Positions 44,501 through 59,974 of a stretch of 64,000 nt of DNA are shown here, piece after piece; the first letter of the stretch is position 1, and each line of letters starts with the position of its first letter. Origin of the DNA: Haematococcus lacustris (taxonomy: Eukaryota > Chlorophyta > Chlorophyceae > Chlamydomonadales > Haematococcaceae); NCBI GenBank assembly GCA_030144725.1, contig JASKMD010000012.1, forward strand, positions 6,000,498-6,064,497, given 5' to 3'. The position numbers and the translations under genes were made by a program. Under the pieces are notes generated by a model that saw only the letters and a list, made by a program, of their open reading frames with translations, was not told the origin of the DNA and did not search any database.

Positions 44501-45425
44501 TGCGTTTCCAATAGGCTGCATGGGAGGTGGGAGCTGGGAGCGGAGCCGCATGGGCCCATGCACCGATTTGGTGTTTCCATTGCGCTAAATCTGGGAGCTT
44601 GGAGCTGCATGGACCCTTTTGGCTGAAGTTTGCAACACGACTCTTGGTGGGCTGGTGCTTTGCAAGGCTATGATCTCTGCCTATTGCAGGTTGTGGTGCA
44701 ACTCTGCTTGGACCAGGTGGCTGCAGTTTGCAGGACTACAGGTTTGCAGCGTAGCAACCAGAGTAACAAGTAGTAGATGTGCACGGCAAGCTAAGCTAAT
44801 TCTCGCGTTAGCGGGCGAAGCAAGTTTGCCGCGCAAGCCGCGCAAGCGGGACTAGCTAAACATTCTCCGCGTTAAACATTCTCCGCGGGCAAAGCAAGTT
44901 AAAGCATAGCAGGTGCAGGCAAGCAGCAACTTTGCAGGCGGGACTGCACACTAGCGGTCAGCTCAGCGGTTTAGAAGCTGAAGGTTGCTCCGCAATGTTG
45001 AGGTTGCGAACTGCGGAGGAGGGCCTTGTGCCGTCGTCTCCTCAGCGATGTTGCCAGTGGACCGATACGGGGCACAGGCGCGCAGAGCAGCGCAGAGCAT
45101 AGCAGAGCAGAGCTCGCAAAAACATTGAATTTGAAATGCAGCTCCAAGCGCCCCATGTTCTCCGCGCCTGGCTCCACTGGGCTCCAATCATGGGATGCAT
45201 TGGAGGCAGAAGGCCCTTTTGGGAGAACATGGGCAGGACATGGGGGCTGCATGCCTAGCTCCAATCTCCAAGCATTGGAAACGGGAGCGCGGCGGAGCCG
45301 CATGGAGACCGCATGCACCGTGTTTGGCTCGAGCTCCCAGCTCCCAGCTCCCGCTCCAACGCCTCTATGCAAAAAAGTGCCATGCAGCTCCCAGCTCCCA
45401 ACTCCCACGCATTGGAAACGCACTG
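44498..45425. mobile_element. 0.93 kb TIR element, PIF/Harbinger-like
   Basis: Ends CGGTGCGTTTCCAAT and ATTGGAAACGCACTG (one mismatch in the inverted match), flanked by TCA on both sides (44495-44497 and 45426-45428); the empty site GCCTCAAAGG is in units 1-3. A 3 bp duplication and a G-rich TIR ending in TTTCCA are features of PIF/Harbinger. The interior has GAGCTGGGAGCTGGGAGC-type repeats near both ends and no supported gene, so it is non-autonomous. Confidence 0.75.
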
Positions 45426-45840
45426 TCAAAGGAAAACCAAGCACTCCTGGGTTCACACCTAGGTTAGAAACACAGTATCAGTAGTAACTACCTGTGGTGT
45501 AGAATTGTCTCACCAGGATAGGGATACAAGGTTCAGTCCAAGAAGGCAGCTGGAAGAAGGCAGCTACAGGCAAACAAAACTCATTCAACAAGGAACAACA
45601 TGCTTGCCTGTGGGTAATCTCGCTCAACTACTACAAGCATGTTGTAGCATCCTCGGTCGCACCCTTGATGACTACAAACCCCACACCGGTGGCACTCTTT
45701 CCTGGGGCTAATCCCCCAATAGCTGCCTTCTTGAAATGTGTAATGGACATCACTTCCGCCCCACCCCAGTTGCCGGCACTCCGGTTGGATGGCGGTCTGA
45801 TGCACCACAGGGCTTCGTAGGGCGTCAGCTCACAGCCACC

Positions 45841-45938
45841 AGCGACATCAACCCTACCACCTGCAATGCTATCGGGGTGGACTCAAGCGTCACCCAGGCC
45901 ATCAAGGCAGGGCACGCAGAGCAAGACCTAGCCACACG
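45841..45938 (+). pseudogene. Fanzor-like N-terminal exon, unit 4, left fragment
   Basis: ASDINPTTCNAIGVDSSVTQ and AIKAGHAEQDLATR, then an abrupt change at the ACACGT/AATGCG junction into the hAT transposase region. Confidence 0.6.
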
Positions 45939-46484
45939 TAATGCGTGCATGCGCAAAAGTACAGCATCGAGGTTGTTGGGGGCAAGATCAAGGCGGTCTG
46001 CAATGACTGCAAAGTGGCCCTTTCCTGTGGCAACCTGAGTGACGCAAAGAGGCACCAGTGCAACAAGCGGCCCCGCTCAGGGCTACAGATGCTACAGATG
46101 CTGATGGTGCATCTAATGACATGCCCTTTGAGCGCATAACTGCGTGCTGGAACCCAGCCCAGCGCATGCCTGCTAACATCATGACTGAGTTTTGGCGAAG
46201 GATTCATATGTGGTTTATCGATGCAGAAATCCCGTTTGCTAAGGTATGCATATGTGTGAGGCATGCAGAGGGAGCTTGCATACAAGCATCTTGCTCGGTG
46301 ACTTCAGGTGGACAATCCATGGCTGCGAGACGCCTTCGCACTGGTTGGCATTGGCATGATGAGCGAGAGGTCTTTGCTAACCTCTCAGCTGCTGTTGCGG
46401 TACCAGGAAGTCCAGCGAAAGGTGGCGAAGCAGGTGGCAGAACTGGAGGTGACAAACGTAAGTACAAAGCTGGAGCTGGAGATG

Positions 46485-52196
<5,712 letters not shown>

Positions 52197-52198
52197 TA

Positions 52199-52269
52199 GC
52201 TGCTGCCTGCACGCTGCTGCCTGCACGCTGCTGCCTGCACGCTGCTGCCTGCACGCTGCTGCCTGCACG
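52199..52269. repeat. 14 bp repeat (TGCTGCCTGCACGC)x5
   Basis: Five head-to-tail copies directly after the tetranucleotide tract, still within the hAT intron. Confidence 0.9.
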
Positions 52270-53291
52270 GTTGCCATTACTCAGCTGCAACCCCTCCGTG
52301 GAACCTGCTGCACTCCATGCAGACCGTTGCCATGGGGGTGTCTGACGGCTACAAGAACAAGTACGCCCAGCTTGGAGCCTCCCTCATGGACTTCAGCTCC
52401 CTGCTCCCTGACGGCGGGCGCATCTTCCACGATGTCAAGGACGTCTCTGATCTCAAGAAGGATGCTGTGGGCATCAAGGACCTGCTGCAGGTGTTGATCA
52501 CCAAATGATTGATGCCATACTCAGGTAAGTTGGGTCACTCAGCTCATATCTCTGCTTGCAGAGATGGCCTGATGAGTTGAGGAGCGCCAGCCACCCAGTG
52601 CCAGTTATCAAAGGCTGGATCATGGACAATACATCTACCAACAAGCGAGCCTTGCAGCTTATGGAGGATGACGACCCCGACACCATCAACATGGGCTGTG
52701 CAGGTATGGTAGTTGGCATGCAGGCATTAGCAGCATTAGCTTGAACAATAGCACAGTCTCAACGCAGTCAAGGACAGTCTCAACGCATCTCCCCAGCCCC
52801 CCTTTGGGCTGCTGTCACCACAGGAGAAGGAGGACGCCATCACCACGGTGGCACGCCTCAGCAAGCATTTGCGACCAGACCTCACTGACAGCCAGGTGAA
52901 ACAAGCAGTGCAGCGGGAGGTAGATGTGCTGCAGCTTGGTGGTTGGGGGGACAGCGAGTTGGAGAGGTTCGCAGCTCTGCTTGCCCCCAAGCCACCAGAC
53001 GCAGCTGGCAGGGTGGTCGTGGAGCAAGTCAGCATGCGGCGAGCCTTTTGGAGCAAGGCAGGCCTCCGCGGCTTCCCCCTACTGGCTGTTGCAGCCAGTA
53101 GGCTCTTGGGTGTGCATGCCACCTCCGCTGCATCAGAGCGCAATTGGTCAGCATGGGGCAGGTTGTTCACATCCGCCCGCACCAGGCTCACCCTAGAGCG
53201 CGCCAAGATGTTCATCTACATCAAGGCCAACGCTGGGTTGGGTGCTCGCCACAACACTGAGGCTCAGCTCCTCGCGCGCGTGGGCGAGTAG

Positions 53292-54338
53292 GCAGCCACC
53301 ACCACCTCCTAGTACAATCACTGCAGGCCACCATCACTTCCCCAACTCGTAGTGTGTAGTAATCCTGACACTCAACGTTTTAGAGACTTCATGGTTTGCA
53401 ATGACTATTATCCTCTTCATGATTTAGTTCTTTACGACGTCGTCACGATGTAAGTACACTGTATTACCACTACAGGACTCCGAGGCTGTCGATGAGTACG
53501 TATACACTCGCTCTACGTGGACACAATAGCCGCACAACTCAGCATGCTTGGCGGCACTTATGCCACAGCCAAACATGCATTCCGACCTTAAACACAACTG
53601 ATACATAGTGCCTTGCACGCAGGCGGGCAGATAGATGCACCTAGCCTGCCTGCAGCTAGTTGAGTGGGCGGAGTGAATCATCCCATGGCAGAATTCAAAA
53701 AAACCCGTCTAGTCGAGTCAAATCGAGTCGAGATCTCGACTAGATTTGACTAGTCGAGATCTCGTCGAGATTTCGACTAGATTGCGCTCCCTACTTGTAA
53801 GCGGTCCATCTTGTCACATACAGCCCCAATGATTGAGTTGCATAGTGCCATGGACGCGTTAATGAGTATGCTACAAAAGATTCGTGTGAGGCCAGGCTGT
53901 TGTTCAATGGTTGAAAACATATAGCGGATAATAGTTGGAGGGGGTTACTAGACCCTACTGTGCCGCCCACCAATACAGCGATACAGCGATGTCGCACACG
54001 GATTCGGGTTTCTTCACATCCTCGCCAAGCGGCCTGCACCATCAGGAAGCTCGCGCAGCCATGTTTGCCGGACTTCGGTGGTGTGCGCCACCGACATGTC
54101 GTGCATCGCGAACGGATAGCCTAGGGCATGGCTTACCAGTATAGCTAACCACGGTCTGCGATTGGGACACATCCGGGGTCACATGTGTCTGCCCGCATAG
54201 AATGACTCCGATGGCTATTCCAGTCTTACACTAAACGCGCGTTATCACATTGTGGCAGACGCAGCAAACGTTACATCAAATGATGGAGTAGATGGGCTGC
54301 AGTTGCATGAAGATTACCAACCCCATGTTGGGAACGCC
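53292..54338. other. Noncoding stretch with TCGA-rich palindromic segment and an element terminus
   Basis: No gene recognised. At 53704-53785 a chain of GTCGAGTC, TCGAGATCTCGA and GACTAGTCGAGATCTCG words forms overlapping inverted repeats, similar in style but not in sequence to the subterminal parts of the 2.86 kb element. At about 54316-54338 CCAACCCCATGTTGGG...CGCCTGA resembles the end of the element at 32054-33277, and it borders the resumed Fanzor-like exon. Confidence 0.5.
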
Positions 54339-54434
54339 TGACTGTGGGAGGAGTACCTCAAGCCATGCTTACGCCGGCAGCGGTTTGGGCTGCACCATGC
54401 TCGAGAGCGCGTCATTGAGGGCTTCTGCAAGAAG
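54339..54434 (+). pseudogene. Fanzor-like N-terminal exon, unit 4, right fragment
   Basis: Only the end of the exon is left (LWEEYLKPCLRRQRFGLHHA RERVIEGFCKK in two pieces) before the GTATGA donor. About 200 bp of exon between this and the left fragment at 45938 is lost. Confidence 0.55.
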
Positions 54435-54439
54435 GTATG

Positions 54440-54738
54440 ACCTGATACCTGACCCTCACCCTGACCCGCACCCCCACTCTGCTGACCCTGACCCTGACCC
54501 TGACCCTGACCCTGACCCTGACCCTGACCCTGACCCTGACCCTGACCCTGACCCTGACCCTGACCCTGACCCTGACCCTGACCCTGACCCTGACCCTGAC
54601 CCTGACCCTGACCCTGACCCTGACCCTGACCCTGACCCTGACCCTGACCCTGACCCTGACCCTGACCCTGACCCTGACCCTGACCCTGACCCTGACCCTG
54701 ACCCTGACCCTGACCCTACCCTACCCTACCCTACCCTC
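54440..54738. repeat. (CCCTGA)n array 4, ending in (CCCTA)n
   Basis: About 39 copies after the CGCACCCCCACTCTGCTGA marker, grading into four or five CCCTA pentamers at 54715-54735. This is the only array with that ending. Confidence 0.9.
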
Positions 54739-55400
54739 TCCTTTTTGGCTAGGGTTTGGGGCTAGAGGCGGCACTGTCAACATGCAGTAAAGCAAGCTGG
54801 CACAGTTCGAATGGAGCCCATAACACACAACCGGTGCAGTTGGCCACGCAACCGTTGGATGTTTGGGGTACTCCAACCCCCTCAGTAGGCTGTGCGGGCC
54901 AATCCAGCCATTTAGCACAGCTCCTCTGCACAGCGCCTCTGGCTTTTCTCCCCACACTGCACAGCACACGCTGAGCTGCACCGTGTGCCGGGGCGATGTC
55001 AGGGGTATGTCCTGGCCCTAGAAACCTTTGGTGTGCTGCTTGGCCCTGGTGTGCCCTGGATGACATCAGCCCATGCATCAGCCCATACCATCAGCATGCC
55101 TCACACATCATAGCACATCTCAATGGCTCCATCATCAAACCTCCGCCATGCCACCAGATCCAGGTTCACCACCGACGCTAGTTGCAGGGGGACCATGATC
55201 ACCGGCTGCCCCTCATCATTGCAATCCACCCGGGTTTGCGTCCTGCCCTCCATCAGCATCCCACTCACTGACACACGCAGGCTGGTGGTGAACGGCATTT
55301 GCCGCCCGCCAAACAGGCTGGCATACTGAGCCCAGGTAAGCCGGCAGTCTCGGTGCGCGAAGCTCGGCCTTGCTCTGGGCGCGCGTGTTTGACCGCCAAG
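54739..55400 (+). repeat. Macro-repeat unit 5, truncated
   Basis: Begins with the usual unit start (TCCTTTTTGGCTAGGG) and keeps the 5' region and the last exon end of the - strand gene (QTRVDCNDEGQPVIMVPLQL, 55298-55101), with a deletion between 55054 and 55060. Similarity stops at about 55400, inside TRAPRARPSFAHRDCRLTWA. Confidence 0.8.
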
Positions 55401-56774
55401 CAGCAGGGAGGTGTGGGGTCAGTCCAAAGCTCGGGGCGGCACGTACACTGTGACCCACCGATTGCTTTACCCCTGTGAAGGGGAGATATGCGATGAGCTG
55501 CACACTCACCAATCTGCCCACCTGTCACGCTGTGGGGGTGGGCTGGGCTGACTGCCCTCGCTGGCCGGTAAGGGCTGGGTTCCTGGGTGAGCTTGACAGG
55601 CAGAAGGGCGCTAGGCCCTGGGCTGTGGGGCTGCTGGACGGCCTTGGCTGTGGCTGGGCTTGCTTGAACCCCGCTCCTAATCAGGCTCCGCCCCCTACGC
55701 CCCCTGGAGCTGGCGCTGTGCCGGCCTTGGGCACCGCCTGCACTCATGTGTGGCATGGTATATCAGGCTCTTAAAAATGGTGGCCAGGACCGCCATCACA
55801 AATGTGTAGGCAATTTGCTTGCAAGATGACCACGCCGTTTGGCAGCACACGGCTGTCAAACTCGATAGCTGTGGTTTTGGAGCAATCCTTGGCTTTGGGG
55901 CATGTGGCTGTCTAAGGTTCCTCGCACTGTAAGCCGTCCAAGGCTGTCGAAGGGTTCCTGTTGTTACTGGTTCCTGTCGTTACTGGTGGTGAGCTGGTGG
56001 TGTGTTGAAATGGCTCAAGTGGGTCGGGGTCCTTACCCGCACGCTGTAGTTGCAGTAACTGAACTGAAACCACAGGCAAGCGAAGTCTTGATTGCTGGTT
56101 CTTGTTTGCAGCCCGCTCGTAACCTGTGCATCGCCGAAGTGACTTTCACAGCGCGGCCCGAGCCGTGAGTGGCCGCACGCACGGCGACCGCCGCACCGTT
56201 ATCTTGAGCTGTTGCAGTGTTCTGCGGTGCGGTGGTGGCGCGTTTGGGTGCGCAAGTCTGCGCAGCCCGGACGCGCGCGCAGGGGCCCCAAGCAAGATGG
56301 CGATGAGGAGCACGGCCACGAGCACGCAGCCTGCAGCAGCACCGCGCCGCATCGGCCTTTCAGTGCTACTTCTGGAGCGAGGGCGCATGCACATCGGCGC
56401 AATGACATTTGGGTAATATTATTGCAACTTTTCGAGCCCGCAGCCCCAGCAGTACTTTGCGCTACAGAAAGATACGTTTAGCTAGCTGCAGAGGGAGAGA
56501 AGGGGTGATGCTTCACGCGCGTCGTCGTTTCCGCTCCGCGTTTGTGCACCGATGCCGCTCTGAACTCATACGCCTATCGCTCACGATCGCTGGCGGGCTG
56601 CTGCTGCTCCTCTGCCAGCGTGGCCAGGTGCGCGCGCCCCTCCGCGGCCTTGCTACTATGCTGTAGGGGGTGGGTCAGGCTGCCCTCGCTGGCCTGTATG
56701 GGCTGGTTGCCTGGGTTGGCTTGGAAGGCAGAAGGGCGTGAGGTCTGGGCTGTGGGGCTGCTGGTCGGGCTTGG
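55401..56774. other. Intergenic region with a dispersed ~120 bp repeat
   Basis: A block at about 55536-55665 (GGGCTGACTGCCCTCGCTGG ... GGGCTGTGGGGCTGCTGG) recurs at about 56672-56772. No gene with domain support. A - strand frame at 56355-56146 starts with a signal-peptide-like segment, but no downstream exons were found. Confidence 0.45.
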
Positions 56775-57625
56775 ATGCTTTTGGCCTTTTCTGTGCATGC
56801 TGTGTGGCATTGCGAAGTGCTCACCTGTGGCGAAGGGGTTGTTGATCTGGGAGGGGGTGGCTGGCTGCAAAGAGCCGCTTACACACAGCTCAAACCCAGC
56901 CTCTCGACACTGGTCACTGGATCTGGTCACACATTATCTGGCTTCCCAGCCATGCACAACATGTGCTGCACGCCTATTCTTGAACAATGGTGTTGGCGCC
57001 CCGCTCGCCCCAGCCCCCATGCTGAGACCACCCAGGCCCAGTCACCTGCGCAGGCCTTGGCGCCTGCAGCGTTGCTAGCTGCGACCAATGCTCGGCTCCT
57101 GCACCAGCTGCTGCGGGCAAGCCCCCAGCCCTCCCAGCAGATAGTCTCTGACGGCCCCTTCTTCCGCATCACCATCAACAGAGGTACTGGAGACGGGTGC
57201 CTGCTGTAGGGGTCACCCTGATGGAAACAATGAGGGTAAAGGAAATATAAAGGCAGGGTATAGGAAATATCAAGACTGCACCTTTGTGACTGCACCAGTC
57301 AGCGCCCCTCCCTTGTGTTGTGGATCACTGCTCGCAGTGCCTTGCCTTCCTGGCTCACTTGGCCCCAGCCCTGCCTGCCACCTTTCGCAGGACCACCCGC
57401 CGCTCCCCCAGCAGCCCCCCCAGCAGCCCCCCCGCCACCCCCTTCCTCTGGGGCGGCTGCTGCTGCCCCGCCCATCACAGTGACCATCCTGCAAGTGGAC
57501 AACAGGGGGGCCCAGCGCAAGGTTGCTGGGGGCAATGCCAGCAGTGAGGCTGACCCCACTGTCACTGTCTTTGTCAACGGCCAGCTCACCACTCCTAATG
57601 TGCTCAACATCCAACGACCCGCTGC

Positions 57626-57662
<37 letters not shown>

Positions 57663-57926
57663 GGCAGTGGCGGGGATGGGAGTGGAGGGAGGAATGGGAC
57701 CAGCATTGGTGACCAGGGGGTAAGCAGAGGGGGCAGCGACAGGAACAGCAGCAGCAGCGGTGGGGGCAGCAGCCGGGGAGGCTCTCCCTCACCACCCAGG
57801 GGGTCCCTCACCACTGTGATCACCACACCTGACGGCCAGCAGTTGGTCATCAGCCCCAGTGGCCAGGTCAGCAGCAGTGGTGTGCCGGCCAAAACTGCTG
57901 GCTCTGCCCCGGGTAGGCGAGTGTGA
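56775..57926 (+). CDS. Pro/Ser/Gly-rich protein, function unknown
   Basis: Two exons in phase: 56775-57183 and 57391-57926. The first ends with LLAATNARLLHQLLRASPQP, SQQIVSDGPFFRITINR and a G/GTACTG donor. The second begins with a proline-alanine run (GPPAAPPAAPPAAPPPPPSS), then ITVTILQVDNRGAQRKV, DPTVTVFVNGQLTTPNVLNI, a poly-Ser stretch and SLTTVITTPDGQQLVISPSG before the stop. The alternating beta-like segments and low-complexity linkers suggest an extracellular or surface protein, but no domain is recognised. The start lies in a dispersed repeat and may be wrong; the 3' end could splice on at GGTAGG (about 57911). Confidence 0.45.
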
Positions 57927-58019
57927 CGGCAGGCAGGCGACTCTGGGATGGGGGAGGCTGGGATGCTGGGAACGGGGAAGGGGGAGGGGAGCCACATCCA
58001 TCAGTGTGTAAGAAGAGGG

Positions 58020-58288
58020 GAGGAGCAGGTGGAGGGGAGGAGGGGAGGAGGGGAGGAGGGGAGGAGGGGAGGAGGGGAGGAGGGGAGGAGGGGAGGAGGG
58101 GAGGAGGGGAGGAGGGGAGGAGGGGAGGAGGGGAGGAGGGGAGGAGGGGAGGAGGGGAGGAGGGGAGGAGGGGAGGAGGGGAGGAGGGGAGGAGGGGAGG
58201 AGGGGAGGAGGGGAGGAGGGGAGGAGGGGAGGAGGGGAGGAGGGGAGGAGGGGAGGAGGGGAGGAGGGGAGGAGGGGAGGAGGGGAAG
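58020..58288. repeat. (GAGGAGGGGA)n minisatellite
   Basis: About 26 near-perfect 10 bp copies. The (LPSSPPP)n frame on - and the (GGGEEGRR)n frame on + are by-products of the period. Confidence 0.95.
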
Positions 58289-58994
58289 AGGGGTCCCATG
58301 CATGCCCAGGCTTGCTGTTTGAGTGGAGTGGAGGTTGCCGGTGTGTCAATGTCAGCTGATGGTGGGTTTGGGCACAAAGGCTGCAGGGAGGGGGGTCTGC
58401 GGAGGATGTTGTCCATGCGTTGAATGCAGCGCATGCGGGCGCAGTCAGGCTTCTATTTAAAGCATCAAGGCAGCAGGCGCATGCGTGGGAGTGTGTGGGC
58501 GCTGCCAGTGCAGCCCATGTGCACGCTGTGCCAACCAAGTACACAGGACACCGCATGAGGTGACATTCGGTTGTGGTTTTGCATGGTCATGTTCGGGTAC
58601 ACTTTACAGGGGCTAAGCTTCATCGTTGCACCCTTCATGGTGGTGGCGTACAGGAAGGAGCGTGCAGAAAGGGAAAGGGGGAGCAGCGTATGGAAAAGGT
58701 AGCCGTCGTACATGTTGGAGGGGAAGGCACCCCTTACACACCTCCATCAGCGTGAGCAGCTAGTCGCTGGTGGTGTCAGGGCACGACTGTGAGGTGTCAT
58801 TTGGTGCTGTGATCGTGGCATGAGGGTGGACCCTGGTGTGGGGGCCGCATTGACCCCAGCCCTAGCTCTCCTCTACCCGCTTTGGATCAGCTCCTCAAAG
58901 GAAGTGGCTTTGTTTCACGGGGTGGTGAGCAGCGCCCCAGCTGCTAACGTCAGCGCAGAGGGGCTCAGGGATGTGTGAGGCTGTTCGCACCTCC
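58289..58994. other. Intergenic, no gene recognised
   Basis: Short frames only, none with motifs. It separates the minisatellite from a Fanzor remnant. Confidence 0.4.
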
Positions 58995-59194
58995 CTGTCC
59001 GCATAGGCAGATTCAGGTCCCCTCATTAGGGGTGGTGTCTTTGTCTGTATGGAGTTTTGTTTCCCATGCGCATGGCATGAGCGCCATCACATGACCCTGC
59101 GACAAGGCTATAGCCTAGAGTCAGCATTACAAACATGCACTGATGTAAGCTGATGACAGCTCAAAGCAAGGTACAACTACTGTGTCTCAGCCTG
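58995..59194 (-). ncRNA. Candidate Fanzor guide-RNA or right-end region, copy C
   Basis: The 3' flank of Fanzor remnant C. Shares CAGATTCAGGTCCCCTCATT AGGGGTGGTG, TTGTCTGTATGGAGT, AAGGCTATAGCCTAGAGTCA, ATGCACTGATGTAAGCTGAT and GACAGCTCAA in the same order as copies A and B and the orphan at 12001. GCTATAGC is palindromic. Role is by analogy with TnpB/Fanzor loci. Confidence 0.4.
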
Positions 59195-59345
59195 TTACTG
59201 CTGGGCCAATTTCGCAGCCGTGTAATCCAGGCCTGGGTACTCTTTGCCCCTTGGCGGGCACCAGCACCGCTCCAGCGGGCGCCACCTGCTCTCCCCGCTG
59301 CACTGCATATTCAATGCTACACTGCAGTCCCGGTCTACCCACCTG
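59195..59345 (-). pseudogene. Fanzor remnant C (RuvC-III tail only)
   Basis: On -, GRWVDRDCSVALNMQCSGES keeps the DRD of RuvC-III but has Ser-Val where A and B have Asn-Ala (DRDCNAA), so a conserved Asn is lost. It goes on RWRPLERCWCPPRGKEYPGL and stops at 59195. Nothing of the N-terminal part is left on this strand. Confidence 0.65.
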
Positions 59346-59539
59346 CCAGGCCCACCTGTATCACTGTCAGCAGGCGCTCATAGCTGTGAAGTGGTGTGTG
59401 GCTGGTTAGTCGCTGATCTGTTTCCTAACCACGGCAGGAGTGGAGCACACTCCGCCCTCAGTCAAAGAGTGTTGATCGTGAGAAGCTGCTGACATAGAAG
59501 CCTGAGCCTGAGCCCTTGTGTGAAATGTGTAATATCACT

Positions 59540-59712
59540 TCCGCCTCATTCCGGGTGCCAGCACTCTGGTTGGATGGCGACCTGATGCACCACCCCGCAC
59601 GGCCACTGCGCTTGGATAATGTTGCTGCGGCCCTCAGATGTCGCGGAATAAGAAACGCAAGCGCCCCGCACAGAGTGCAGCCGGTAAGCCGCAAAGCCGC
59701 AAAGCTTGACGA
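59540..59712 (+). pseudogene. Fanzor-unit upstream fragment with a basic peptide
   Basis: GTGCCAGCACTCTGGTTGGA TGGCG and CTGATGCACCAC match the sequence just upstream of the Fanzor-like exon in the macro-units (e.g. 27288-27330). A small frame follows from the ATG at 59638: MSRNKKRKRPAQSAAGKPQS RKA, strongly NLS-like, then a stop. It may be a first exon of a related Fanzor. Confidence 0.4.
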
Positions 59713-59974
59713 AAGACTGGGCCCCCCTGGCGAAGCGACGCAGTGTGCACCACGCGACACTGCGACTCCCTAAATCAAGTCGCTGCGCGTGTGCTTTGCC
59801 GTCCCATGCATGTAGGTGCCAGTGGCAGTGGGCAGCAAGAGGTAGTTGGGTGTGGGTGTGGCAGTGGGCAGCAAGAGGTAGTTGGGCAGCAAGAGGTGGT
59901 GGGCCTGGTGTGTCACGCAATTCGTACCTAATTGATGTGTTGTGTGTCGAGTAGATGGAGTGTCACTTCTGCAA

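Noticed and set aside
45026..45484. 152-residue + frame inside the Harbinger-like element
   Set aside because: No motif, overlaps the right TIR and TSD, and equally long frames exist on -.
57789..58556. LPSSPPP repeat frame on -, resembling a hydroxyproline-rich wall protein
   Set aside because: Created by the 10 bp minisatellite; no signal peptide and no conserved flanks, and the + strand frame is equally open.
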